DNA of 48,068 nucleotides, from the NCBI RefSeq assembly GCF_900176285.1, contig NZ_FWXF01000022.1, forward strand, positions 1 through 48,068. The letters are read 5' to 3'. The position numbers were made by a program, and so were the translations under genes. Numbering within the stretch: the first letter of the stretch is position 1; every line of letters begins with the position of its first letter. This document shows, piece by piece, positions 6,883-16,700 of this stretch. The DNA is from Desulfacinum hydrothermale DSM 13146 (GTDB lineage: Bacteria; Desulfobacterota; Syntrophobacteria; Syntrophobacterales; DSM-9756). Below the pieces are notes generated by a model. That model had not been told where the DNA came from and made no database searches. It was given only the letters and a program-made list of their open reading frames with translations.

Positions 6883-9535
6883 CAATCCCAACGACCGCTT
6901 TCTGATCCGCCGGCTCATTGTCAAAGAATGGCCCGATGCCCGCATCCGGGAAGTGGGGGGGCGTGCGGATTTTGAAGAAGCCCTGGCGGACTTTTCCTAT
7001 ACCGTGGTGATCACCGACTATCACCTGCACTGGTCGGACGGTCTGCAGGTCCTGAAAGAAGTGCGGCGCCGCGACCGCTGTGTTCCGGTGATCATGCTGA
7101 CGGGAACGGGAACGGAAGAGGTGGCCGTGCAGGCCTTAAAAAGCGGCTTGAGCGACTACCTGCTCAAAAAACACATGAAGCGCCTGCCGGCCGCCATTCG
7201 GGAGAGTCTGGAAAAGAGCCGGCTGACCCGGGAGGTGGCCAGAGCTCGTCGAGAGCTGGAGGCTTCGGAAAAGCGCTACCGCTCCATGGTGGAATCCGCC
7301 AGCGACTGGATCTTCACCCTGGATCCGGAGGGACGCTACCTGTCGGTAAACCGAAAGGCCCTGGAGGTGCTGGGGCTCGCTGCCGAAGAGGTGGTGGGAA
7401 GGCGGGTGATCGACATCCACGGATCCGAGGAGGCCCAGACCTATCTGGACCGGGTGCGGTACGTGGTGGAAACGGGGCAGTCCATCAGCTTCGAGCACGA
7501 GTTCCACTGGAAGGGTCAAAGGCAGTGGCACCGGGACGTCTTGTATCCCATCCTGGGGCCGGACGGTCGCGTGGAGGCGGTGGGCGGCATCTGCGTGGAC
7601 ATCACCGAGACCAAGCGCATGGAGCAGCAGCTCCAGGAGTCCATGGAGCGATACCGCATCCTGGCGGAACACAGCCCCGTGGGGGTGGTCATCACGCAGG
7701 ACATGCAATTTGTTTATGTCAACCCGGCTGCGGCCCGGCTTTTGGGGAAGACCCCCGATGAAGTGGTGGGAGAGAACATACTTTCCTTCGTACGCGAGGA
7801 ATATCGTGATCTTCTGCGCCAGGCCCACCTGGACCGGGTGGCGGGAAAAACCGTGCCCATCGCCTACCGACTGGCCCTGGCCGGGGAAGGCAAAGAGCGG
7901 TGGGTGGAGGTCCACGGTTCGCAGATCACCCATGCCGGTCGCCCGGCGGCCCTGGGGATCCTGGTGGACATCACGGACCGCATGGAGGCGGAGCGCCGCA
8001 ATCGGCTGTTCCAGGCCACCGTGGAGCAGGCCTTCGAAGGCATCGTGATTGCGGACGGAGACGGGGTCATCCAGTACGTGAATCCTTCCTTTCTGGCCTC
8101 CACGGGATACCGATCGGAGGATTTGGTGGGCCGCTCCATAGCCGTGTTGCAATCGGAGCACCACGATCCGGCCTTCTACGAGACCATGTGGCGGACGGTG
8201 AAGGCCGGTCAGGTCTGGCGGGGGCTCGTGACCACCTCCACCTCAGGGGGAGAAACGCGCCAATTCCAGGTGACCGTGAGCCCGGTGCGCGATGAAACGG
8301 GGCGAATCGTCAGCCTGGTCTCCGTCAACCGGGACGTGACCCAGGAGCGGGCCCTGGAGGCCCAGCTGCGCCAGGCCCAGAAGATGGAAGCCCTGGGAAC
8401 CCTTGCCGGCGGTATTGCCCACGATTTCAACAACATCCTGGGCGCCATCGTGGGCTACACGGAACTGGCTCTCATGGCGCTGGAAGGCGATCATCCCGTG
8501 CGGAAGCACCTGGACCGCGTGCTGAATGCCGGGCACCGGGCCCGGGACCTGGTCCAGCAGATCCTCACCTTCAGTCGCCAAAAGGAGATGGAAAAGCGGC
8601 CGGTCCACTTGCGCTACATCGTGAAAGAGGCCACCAAGCTGCTGCGCGCCTCCCTACCCAGCACCATCGAGATCCGCGAATACGCCCCCAGCGAGGTGCC
8701 TCCCGTGCTGGGCGATCCCACCCAGTTGCACCAGGTGATCATGAATCTTTGCACCAACGCCTTCCACGCCATGCGGGAAACGGGCGGGCTTCTGGAGGTG
8801 CGGCTGGAGGCGGAACGCCTGGACAAGGAATCCCTGGACCGATTTCCGGAACTGAAGGAAGGCGATCACGTGGTGCTGACGGTCAAGGATACGGGCCACG
8901 GGATTGCTCCCGAACTTCTGGATCGCATTTTCGAGCCCTACTTCACCACCAAGGAAGTGGGAGAAGGAACGGGATTGGGCCTGGCGGTGGTACACGGAAT
9001 CGTGACAGGTCTCAACGGGGCGATCCGCGTCGAAAGCGAGCCGGGCCGAGGCACCACCTTCCGGGTCCACCTTCCGGCTCTCATGGAAGAGGCGCCCGAA
9101 AGGCCGGTGGAGGGGCCGCAGATGGAGCTTCCGGGCGGATCGGAGAGGATCCTCCTGGTGGATGACGAACCCGCTCTGGTGGAACTGGCTCAGCAAATCC
9201 TTTCCCGCCTCGGGTACCGGGTGACGGCCTTTCACGACCCCCGCGAGGCCCTGGCCCGATTTCGGCAAGAACCGGACGCCTTCGATCTGATCCTTACGGA
9301 CATGACCATGCCCAAGGTGACCGGAAAGCGACTGGCCCATGAGGTGCGGGCCCTTCGTCCCAACCTTCCGGTGATCCTCACTTCCGGCTACAGCGATTCC
9401 ATCGGCTCCGAGGAAGCTCGGTTGGCGGGCTTTTCCGCCTTCGTGAAGAAGCCCTACAGGGCCCTGGAGATGGCGCAGACGGTCCGTGAGGTGCTGGACA
9501 GGTACCTGGAAAGCGGGCCGAAGACGCGCCGTTGA
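6857..9535 (+). CDS. Hybrid sensor kinase: REC-PAS-PAS-PAS-HisKA-HATPase-REC
   Basis: An 892-residue soluble hybrid kinase. An N-terminal receiver (Asp8/Asp9, Asp54 in VVITDYH) is followed by three PAS domains (about 138-255, 262-380, 385-505), a HisKA helix with His522 in LAGGIAHDFNNILG, an NtrB-type ATPase domain (IMNLCTNAFHAM, KDTGHGIAP, GTGLGLAVVHGIV) and a C-terminal receiver with Asp815 in LILTDMTMPK. It is the last gene of the kaiC operon. I use the ATG at 6857 because GAGGTG lies 5 nt upstream; a GTG at 6851 is possible. Two receivers around one kinase suggest phosphorelay input and output. No transmembrane segment is visible, so the signal is intracellular. Confidence 0.9.
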   Translation: MFQVLVVDDNPNDRFLIRRLIVKEWPDARIREVGGRADFEEALADFSYTVVITDYHLHWSDGLQVLKEVRRRDRCVPVIMLTGTGTEEVAVQALKSGLSDYLLKKHMKRLPAAIRESLEKSRLTREVARARRELEASEKRYRSMVESASDWIFTLDPEGRYLSVNRKALEVLGLAAEEVVGRRVIDIHGSEEAQTYLDRVRYVVETGQSISFEHEFHWKGQRQWHRDVLYPILGPDGRVEAVGGICVDITETKRMEQQLQESMERYRILAEHSPVGVVITQDMQFVYVNPAAARLLGKTPDEVVGENILSFVREEYRDLLRQAHLDRVAGKTVPIAYRLALAGEGKERWVEVHGSQITHAGRPAALGILVDITDRMEAERRNRLFQATVEQAFEGIVIADGDGVIQYVNPSFLASTGYRSEDLVGRSIAVLQSEHHDPAFYETMWRTVKAGQVWRGLVTTSTSGGETRQFQVTVSPVRDETGRIVSLVSVNRDVTQERALEAQLRQAQKMEALGTLAGGIAHDFNNILGAIVGYTELALMALEGDHPVRKHLDRVLNAGHRARDLVQQILTFSRQKEMEKRPVHLRYIVKEATKLLRASLPSTIEIREYAPSEVPPVLGDPTQLHQVIMNLCTNAFHAMRETGGLLEVRLEAERLDKESLDRFPELKEGDHVVLTVKDTGHGIAPELLDRIFEPYFTTKEVGEGTGLGLAVVHGIVTGLNGAIRVESEPGRGTTFRVHLPALMEEAPERPVEGPQMELPGGSERILLVDDEPALVELAQQILSRLGYRVTAFHDPREALARFRQEPDAFDLILTDMTMPKVTGKRLAHEVRALRPNLPVILTSGYSDSIGSEEARLAGFSAFVKKPYRALEMAQTVREVLDRYLESGPKTRR

Positions 9536-9573
9536 CGGGTGCGGGCGGAGGAAACGCCCAAGGGCGTGTTCCC

Positions 9574-10350
9574 TCACCGATGCTTCCAGATGGGGGCGCG
9601 CTTTTCCACAAAGGCCCGCATGCCTTCCTGCGCATCGTCGGCCAGGCAATTGAAGGCGATGGCTTCCTTGGCAAAGTCGTAGGCCGATCCTTCGTCCAGA
9701 TCCACCTGGCTGTAGAAGGCTTCCTTTCCAAAGGAGAGGGTGAACCGGCTGAACGAAGCGATGGATTCGGCCAGTTCCATGGTCTCTTCCGAAAGCCGCT
9801 CCAAAGGTACCACTCGGTTGACCAGGCCCCAGTCCAGAGCCTCCTGGGCGGAGACGAACCGGCCCGTGACGAGCATCTCCATGGCCCGGCGCCTTCCGAT
9901 CACGCGGACCAGGGGCACCATGGGCGTGGTGCAAAAGAGTCCGATCTTGACGCCCGGTGTGGCGAACCTGGCCCCGCTTTCGGCCACGGCCAGATCGCAG
10001 GCGGCCACCAGCTGGCATCCGGCCGCCGTGGCGATCCCGTGCACCTGGGCGATGACGATCTGGGGCAGGCGGTGCAGTTGCAGCATCATGCGGGAGCAGG
10101 TGCTGAAGAGGCGGCGATGGGCGTGGAGGTCCGCCTCCGGGGCGATCATCTCCTTGAGGTTGTGACCGGCACAGAAGGCCGGCCCTTCGCCCCGAAGGAT
10201 CAGCACGCGCACGGCCGGATCGCGGCCCACCTCGTCCAGGCGGGTCATGATGGCTTCAATGACGGATAGCGACAGGGCGTTTCGGGTCTGGGGATGGTCC
10301 AAAACCAGATGGGCGATGGGGCCCATCCTTTCCAGGCGCACTTCCTTCAT
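9574..10350 (-). CDS. Enoyl-CoA hydratase/isomerase family protein
   Basis: 258 residues, crotonase fold. Landmarks are FCAGHNLKEM (first oxyanion-hole loop), HGIATAAGCQLVAACDLAVA (second loop), FATPGVKIGLF and the C-terminal MRAFVEKRAPIWKH. The C-terminal signature fits the ECHDC3-like subgroup, whose exact reaction is not settled; hydration of enoyl-CoA is only the superfamily expectation, since the glutamate positions of classical hydratases are not clearly kept. The start is the ATG at 10350 with GGAGGTGA 6 nt upstream; the reading frame is open for 48 codons further but lacks a site. It converges with the hybrid kinase gene and diverges from the aminotransferase gene. Confidence 0.85.
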   Translation of the reverse strand: MKEVRLERMGPIAHLVLDHPQTRNALSLSVIEAIMTRLDEVGRDPAVRVLILRGEGPAFCAGHNLKEMIAPEADLHAHRRLFSTCSRMMLQLHRLPQIVIAQVHGIATAAGCQLVAACDLAVAESGARFATPGVKIGLFCTTPMVPLVRVIGRRRAMEMLVTGRFVSAQEALDWGLVNRVVPLERLSEETMELAESIASFSRFTLSFGKEAFYSQVDLDEGSAYDFAKEAIAFNCLADDAQEGMRAFVEKRAPIWKHR

Positions 10351-10517
10351 GAGCGTCACCTCCGTGGGGCATGGGGAAAAGCGGTGGGTGTGGGCCAAGG
10401 GATTGGGGAAAAACCGGGTTCCTGCAACTTTTCCTTGCTCCTTCGCCTTTTCGCCATTAGCCTTGCCAGGTTTCACAAGGATGCCTTGACGCATACCATA
10501 GCAAGAAGGCGGGCGAA

Positions 10518-11684
10518 ATGGAATTCATCGACCTGAAAGCGCAACAGAGGCGGATCCGCGCCCTGTTGGAAGAGCGCATCGGCGCCGTCCTGGACCACGG
10601 CCGCTACGTGCTGGGCCCCGAGGTCTTGGAGCTGGAAGAAGAACTGGCCCGCTACACGGGGGTGCGCCACGCGGTGAGCTGCGCCTCGGGAACGGATGCC
10701 CTGCTCATGGTGCTCATGGCCTGGGGGATCGGGCCCGGCCACGTGGTCTTCACCACCCCGTTCACCTTCATCGCCACGGCCGAAGTGGTGGCTCTCCTGG
10801 GGGCGGTGCCGGTCTTCGTGGATGTGGATCGGGAAACCTTCAACATGGACCCGGAAAAACTTCGCCTGGCCCTGGAGGCCCTGAAACGGGACGATCCGTC
10901 ACTGCATCCGCTGCCTGAAGCGGCGCGGGGCTGCCAGGCCAAGGCCGTCATTGCCGTGGACCTTTTCGGTCTTCCCGCCGATTACGCGGAAATCGAGACG
11001 ATCGCGGCGGAAAGCGGTCTGCTGGTTCTGGAGGATGCGGCCCAATCCTTCGGGGCGTCCCGAAACGGCATCCGGGCGGGACGGTTCGGCCATGCGGCGG
11101 CCACGAGTTTCTTTCCGGCCAAGCCCTTGGGAGGCTACGGCGACGGCGGTATGTGCTTTACGGACGACGATGGGCTGGCCCAGCGGCTGCGCTCCATCCG
11201 CGTCCACGGCCAGGGAAGCCACCGCTACGACCATGTGCGCCTGGGCCTCAACGGGCGGTTGGACACCTTGCAAGCGGCCGTGCTGCTGGCCAAGATGACC
11301 ATCTTCGATGATGAGTTGGTGCGGCGCCGGCAGGTGGCGGACCGCTACCGAAGGCTTCTGGAACGCCACCTGGCGGATCTTCGGCCCCAGCACATCCCGC
11401 AGGGGTGCACGTCCGCGTGGGCGCAATTTTCCTTGGTGGCCCCCACCGAACGAGACCGGGATGCCCTCAGGGATCGCCTGGACCGGTCCGGAATCCCCAC
11501 AGCCGTCTACTATCCCGTGCCGCTCCATCTGCAGCCCGCCTTTGCTCCCCTGGGATACGCCGAAGGCCAGTTCCCGGTCAGCGAGGACCTGGCCCGGCGC
11601 ATCTTCAGCCTGCCCATGCATCCCTACCTGTCGGCGGAAGAGCAGGAAAGGATTGTGTCCGCCATGGCCGGTGATGGACCATGA
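10518..11684 (+). CDS. DegT/DnrJ/EryC1/StrS-family PLP aminotransferase
   Basis: 388 residues. The PLP-binding Lys202 is in SFFPAKPLGGYGDGG; other landmarks are FIDLKAQ at the N terminus, CASGTDALLM, TTPFTFIATAE, VDVDRETFNMDP, LEDAAQSFGA and HGQGSHRYDHVRLGLNGRLD. These enzymes aminate keto-sugars bound to nucleotides, usually for LPS, exopolysaccharide or glycan synthesis. No other sugar-nucleotide gene is adjacent, so the substrate is unknown. The ATG follows a weak site (GGCGGGCGAA). Its stop is 10 bp from the stop of the convergent purN-like gene. Subfamily resemblance is to WbpE-type enzymes. Confidence 0.88.
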   Translation: MEFIDLKAQQRRIRALLEERIGAVLDHGRYVLGPEVLELEEELARYTGVRHAVSCASGTDALLMVLMAWGIGPGHVVFTTPFTFIATAEVVALLGAVPVFVDVDRETFNMDPEKLRLALEALKRDDPSLHPLPEAARGCQAKAVIAVDLFGLPADYAEIETIAAESGLLVLEDAAQSFGASRNGIRAGRFGHAAATSFFPAKPLGGYGDGGMCFTDDDGLAQRLRSIRVHGQGSHRYDHVRLGLNGRLDTLQAAVLLAKMTIFDDELVRRRQVADRYRRLLERHLADLRPQHIPQGCTSAWAQFSLVAPTERDRDALRDRLDRSGIPTAVYYPVPLHLQPAFAPLGYAEGQFPVSEDLARRIFSLPMHPYLSAEEQERIVSAMAGDGP

Positions 11685-11694
11685 CGCGTTTCCA

Positions 11695-12504
11695 TCACGC
11701 GAACCGGAAGGCGGATTCCACCCACGAGCCCATGATTTCCCGGTAGTTGGGGTCGGCGATGCGCACCCGGGGGCGCGGACCCGGCCCGGGCTCTACGTGC
11801 ACCACACCGTCGGCGATCCAGTTGATCACCTGCGCGTAGATCTTGTACTCCAGATGGAGGCCGCGCTTCTGGACGGTGCTTTCGTCGTCTTGGTCGAAGA
11901 TGGGATAGACCGCCTGGGCGATCACAGGCCCCGAGTCTTCGCCTTCATCCACGAAGTGCACGGTCACCCCGCCCCATTTGCAGCCGTAGTGGAAGGTGTC
12001 CCGGTAGCCGTGCCGGCCGGGAAAGGCCGGCAGGAGCGCCGGGTGGATGTTGATCACCCGGAAGGTGCCGCCCGTGTTGTAGTGGTCCAGAAAGTGGGGG
12101 GTGAGAAGCCGCATGAAGCCGGCCAGGCACACCAGGTCCGGTCGGTGGGCGTCCAGGCGGTCCATGAGCTCCCTTTCGGCGCAGATGAGGCCCCAGAGGC
12201 GCCGGCGTGCCGCCACCGGATCGGCTCCCTGGGGAAGGATCCGCTGACGGGCCAGGATCTGATCCACCAGGGCGGTGTCCATGGGCGGCAGCCCCCCCTC
12301 CCCTCTCCGGTACCGGGAGTAGTCCACCACGAAGGTGGGGATGCGGGCGGTGCGGGCGCGTTCCAGGCCGAAGGCGCCGGGCCGGTCGCTGCCGACGCAG
12401 ACGATACGGGCCTTCAAGGTGCCCTCGTGCATGCGGTCCATGAGGGCCTGCAGGTTCGTGCCGCCCCCGGAGACGAGAACGGCGATACGTAAACGATTCT
12501 TCAT
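11695..12504 (-). CDS. purN: Phosphoribosylglycinamide formyltransferase (PurN family, long form)
   Basis: 269 residues. PurN transfers a formyl group from 10-formyl-tetrahydrofolate to GAR in purine synthesis. Family marks are VLVSGGGTNLQAL at the N terminus, LVCLAGFMRLL, the catalytic-loop NIHPALLPAFPG with the Asn-His pair, and TVHFVDEGEDSGPVIAQ. The protein is about 60 residues longer than ordinary PurN; the extra part (about residues 70-125, including RQRILPQGADPVAARRRLWG) sits before the AGFMR strand. It lies downstream of the glutaminase and purL genes on the same strand, consistent with a purine cluster, though 288 bp with REP-like repeats separate it from them. The ATG at 12504 is preceded by GAAAG. 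Confidence 0.85.
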   Translation of the reverse strand: MKNRLRIAVLVSGGGTNLQALMDRMHEGTLKARIVCVGSDRPGAFGLERARTARIPTFVVDYSRYRRGEGGLPPMDTALVDQILARQRILPQGADPVAARRRLWGLICAERELMDRLDAHRPDLVCLAGFMRLLTPHFLDHYNTGGTFRVINIHPALLPAFPGRHGYRDTFHYGCKWGGVTVHFVDEGEDSGPVIAQAVYPIFDQDDESTVQKRGLHLEYKIYAQVINWIADGVVHVEPGPGPRPRVRIADPNYREIMGSWVESAFRFA

Positions 12505-12561
12505 GGCACTTCTTTCCTGGATCCGTAGGGAGCGGATGCCGTCGTGGTCCTGCCAAGGGTT

Positions 12562-12653
12562 GGCGGCTTTCGCCGCTCCTACGAAGTGTTCATCCGTCTT
12601 TCAAAAAAAGCTCCCTATGCCGTCCGGATGGCTGTGGGAGCGCCGAAAGGCGC
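12562..12653. repeat. REP-like inverted pair, locus 1
   Basis: Two short palindromic units in opposite orientation: GGCGGCTTTCGCCGCTCCTACG at 12562-12583 and GTGGGAGCGCCGAAAGGCGC at 12634-12653. Each has the pattern (T/G)(A/G)GGAGC followed by a GC stem closing a GAAA loop. A second pair with the same two unit types is at 38012-38083. They fill the purN-purQ gap (12505-12792), which otherwise shows no gene. Confidence 0.65.
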
Positions 12654-12792
12654 AAGCCCTCCTGCCCGCCCATCCCTGGAGCCCGCAGGGAGCGATGATT
12701 GACCTGTCCCTTTCTTCCAGTGGGTGTTGGACCACCTCAAGATGCCCCAAAGCGCCGGGGACACCAAGGGCATCCAATGGGGAACGCATCGG

Positions 12793-13611
12793 CTAACCTC
12801 GGGTTCGCACGTGGTCCACGGCGTTACGGAAGAAGAGCACGCCGGCCCCCTGTTCCGGCAGGGGCTCGCCCGTGCGTTGCCGTCTTTCCTTTTCCAGGGT
12901 CCAGTCCGGGTGGTTGGTCCAGTGATTGAACGCCTCAGGGTGCGGCATGAGGCCCAGAATGCGCCCCGTGGGGTCACAAATGCCCGCGATATCGTTGATG
13001 GACCCGTTGGGATTGGCGGGGAAAGCGCCTTGAGCCGGGCGGCCGTCCGCCGTGGCGTAGCGCAGCACCACCTGGTTGTTGGCTTCCAGCTTTTGGATCA
13101 CATCCGCTTCGGCAAAGAATTTGCCTTCTCCATGACGCACCGGCAGGTCCATGGTGTGCAAACCCCGGGTGAAAACGCAGGGCGATTGGTCGTTGAAGAC
13201 CACATGGACCCATTGATCCCGAAACGTTCCGCAATCGTTGGCCACAAGTGCCGCCTGCCGATCCCATGTGCCCGGCTCAAAACCGGGCAACAACCCCGTG
13301 TTGACCAGGACCTGGAACCCGTTGCAAATGCCCAGCACCAGCCCGCCCCGGTCCACGAAGGAAAGGATCTCATCGCGAAGGCGGTGCTTGAGGCGCATGG
13401 CCAGGATGACGCCTGCGCCGTGTTCGTCGGCCCAGGAAAATCCGCCTCCAATGACGAAGAGGTGGTAATCGGCCAGGCGCTTGGTCCCCCCGATGATGGC
13501 ATTCAAATGGACCCGCTCGGGCAAAGCGCCTGCCAGATGAAGGATGTGGGCCGTTTCCCAGTCGCAGTTGAGGCCGAAGCCGGTGAGCACCAAGGCTCGT
13601 ACGTCCTTCAT
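12793..13611 (-). CDS. purQ: FGAM synthase glutaminase subunit (PurQ-like)
   Basis: 272 residues, class-I glutamine amidotransferase that delivers ammonia to PurL in the fourth purine step. Visible: nucleophile Cys in LVLGICNGFQVL, MPHPEAFNHW with the catalytic His-x-Glu, and FVIGGGFSWADEHGAG near the N terminus. The length exceeds that of Bacillus-type PurQ (about 230) and fits the longer form that pairs with about 1000-residue PurL proteins. I start at MKDVRALVLTGFG (ATG at 13611) with GGAGGACAACC upstream; an ATG 11 codons earlier has no site. It follows purL after 160 bp on the same strand. Confidence 0.88.
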   Translation of the reverse strand: MKDVRALVLTGFGLNCDWETAHILHLAGALPERVHLNAIIGGTKRLADYHLFVIGGGFSWADEHGAGVILAMRLKHRLRDEILSFVDRGGLVLGICNGFQVLVNTGLLPGFEPGTWDRQAALVANDCGTFRDQWVHVVFNDQSPCVFTRGLHTMDLPVRHGEGKFFAEADVIQKLEANNQVVLRYATADGRPAQGAFPANPNGSINDIAGICDPTGRILGLMPHPEAFNHWTNHPDWTLEKERRQRTGEPLPEQGAGVLFFRNAVDHVRTRG

Positions 13612-13771
13612 GGGTCGGTTGTCCTCCAAGGGATCAAAACACATTTTGCTCTGTTACGTCCCCCCTTGGCGGGGGAGGTGCCGTTACGCTCGCCAGGCCA
13701 GGTCGCGAGTACAGCCCCCCCTGCCGGTCGTCAACCTTTGGTCCATCGGCGAGGGGGCCATCTGCGCCTCT

Positions 13772-16700
13772 TTAGACGGGCTCCTGGCTCCAGGTGCCGC
13801 TCCAGGCCTTTCGAAGGCTCTCCACAGGCACCTGCACCAGCTCCTTTCCATCGGTCCCACGGATCTGGAAGATCGGCGCCTCGGTCACACGACCGATGCG
13901 TGCCGCGGGAAGGCCCTCCATGAGCTCTTGAAAAGCCGCTTCCCGCTGGGGCGGCACCGTGACCAGGAAACGCCCCAGGGATTCACTGAAAAGCAATGCC
14001 ACATGGGATAGGGATCCTTCGGCCGGAACCCGGGACAGATCCCAGGTCATACCCAGCCGGCCGGCAATGGCGGCCATGGCCCCGTGGACGGCCAGTCCTC
14101 CCCTTCCCACCGCGCGGCAGGAAGCGCACAGGCCTTGGGCCACTGCCCTTTCCAAGGCCCGGTAGAGCCTCAAGAAGTCTTCCGAATGGGCCCGGGGAAT
14201 GTTCAAACCCACGTGGCCCAGGTGCTGGTAGTATTCCGAAGCGCCCAGCTCGTTTCGGGTGATCCCCAGCACGTAGACCAGATCCCCGGGCATCTTCACG
14301 TCCATGGTGAGGCACCGGGTCACGTCCGGCACCACCGTGGTGGCGGTGAACTGGAGCGTGGGAAGCCCGGAAACCTTGTGGCGTTCCCCGTAGGCGCCGG
14401 GCAGGTGGCCGTCCACATACATGCTGTCCTTGCCGGAAAGAAGGGGGATCTGGTAGGCCAGGCACATATCGCGCAACGCCCAGTTGGCGCGCACCAGCTG
14501 GGCCGCCTTGTAGCGACCGTCCGGGTTCCGTTCCGGATCGTATTGGATGTTGGGCCAGCAGAAGTTGTCCACTCCGCCGATTTCGTCCAGCATGCCGCCC
14601 ACGGAAAGGAGCCGGCGAACACACTCGTCGATGGAGGCTTCCACCATGTGGTAGGTGTCGATCTGGGCATAGGTGGGGTGGAGCGCCTGGGTGACGGCCA
14701 GACCCCGGTTGGAGGTGAGCACCGGGCGGATCACCGCCGCATCGTTGGGCACATCCCGGTCACGGCCCACCAGGAACTTGACGGCGCTGGTCCCTTGCAC
14801 CTCGTGGTCGTACTGGCGCTGGATCCATTCGCGACTGCACAGGTTGGGCGATGCCAGCAGATCGCAGAGCAGGCGCCCCCAGTCTTCCGGTTCGCTCAAC
14901 ACCGGCTCCGTCAGGCCGCGTGAGCGGGGCGAGCGCCATTGGGCCTCAAATTCCCACTGGGGAAAATCCTCCCGGAAGAAGCTCAGATCCAGGTAAGCGC
15001 AGGTGCGCCCCTGGTAGGTGAGATGGAGCTTTCCCGAATCTTCGTAGCGCCCGATCACGGTGCATTCCACCTCATGAAGGCGTGCCAACTCCATGAACCG
15101 GTCCAGGTTTTCGGGACGCACGGCCACGGTCATGCGCTCCTGGGATTCGGATACCCAGATCTCCCACACGTCCAAGCCTTCGTACTTGAGCGGTACCTTG
15201 TCCAATTCCACGAAAGCACCGCCGGCCATCTGGGCCGACTCTCCGATGGACGACGACAGTCCGCCGCCCCCATTGTCGGTGATGAAGGTGATAAGCCCCT
15301 CGTCCCGGGCTTCCAGGAGGAAATCGTGCATCTTTTTCTGGGTGTAGGGGTCGCCGATCTGCACATGGCCGGCGGGGGTCTGTTCGCTGTAACTTTCGCT
15401 GGAGGCGGTCACCCCGTGGATGCCGTCCTTTCCCACCCGGCCACCGGCCATGATGATGAGATCTCCGGGGTTGGGCTTCTTCTGCTCCGTGGGCTCGCCT
15501 TTGACCGTTTGGGGCATGAGTCCGATGGCCCCCACGAAGACGAGGCACTTTCCCAGGTAGGAGGGGTGATAGAGAAGGTTTCCGAAGACCGTGGGTACCC
15601 CGTGCTTGTTGCCTCCGTCCCGCACGCCCTCCACCACGCCGTCCAGAAGCCGGCGTGGGTGCAGGTGCGGGCGCAGTGGGCCGGCATAGTCCCGCGGCCC
15701 CACGCAGTAGCCGTAAAAGCCGGCGATGAGGCGCGATCCTTTGCCCGTTCCCATGGGATCCCGGTACACCCCCACGATGCCCGTCAGAGCGCCTCCATAG
15801 GCCTCCATGTTGGATGGGCTGTTGTGGGTCTCCGCCGTGATAACGTAGTGGTGATCATCATCGAAGCGGGCCACGCCGGCGTTGTCCCACAGGACCGACA
15901 CCACCCAGTCCTTGCGTCGCTGGATCTCCAGGGTGGGCGCCTCGATGCAGGTCTTGAAAAGGCTGTCCACCACGGATGCATCGCCGGAATCCAGGTCCCG
16001 GTAGTAGAATTTCCCCCGAAAGGTATTGTGGTTGCAATGATCGCTTCGCGCCTGGCTGATGGCTTCCAGTTCCACATCGGTGGGAAGATCCAGCCCCACC
16101 CGGCGCCGCTCTTCCCGGACGTCCTCCCGGAGGAAGTAGGCTCGGATCACGGGAATGTCCCGCGGATTGAGGGCCAGGTTCCGCTGGTCGCTCAGCTTTT
16201 GAAGTTCCTGGTCGCTTCCCACGGCCAGGGTCTGAACGGTGGGCGTGTGGGCCAGTTCCACCTTGGGAAGGATGATTCCAATCCCTTCCCGCGGATCCCA
16301 GTCCTGTGGAGCGTAGATGCGCCACTGCTGAATGATGTCGTTGGCCAGCAACTCCCGGGCCACCACGTCCACCTGATGCCGACTGAGCGGGGCATCCCGA
16401 AGGAGGAAGAGTTTGGACGTGTAGGCGGCCGCCTTGGGATCCAACGGCCTGCGCAGGTAGTCGGCGATGGCCTCCAGGGCCACGCTTCCCGCCGTATCCC
16501 GCACCCCCGGCCGAAATCCCACCCAGACGGCCCAATCGAAGTCCTGGGCCCGTGCCAGCGGCTCGGTGCTGGAAACCTGGGTCACCGGATTGGTGAAAAT
16601 CTCGGTGCGAACGGCTTTCACTTCCTCTTCGTTCAGACCGGCATCCAGCGTGAGCACCTGGATCACCCGGGCGCTTCCCACGCGCCAGCCGAAGTAGTCA

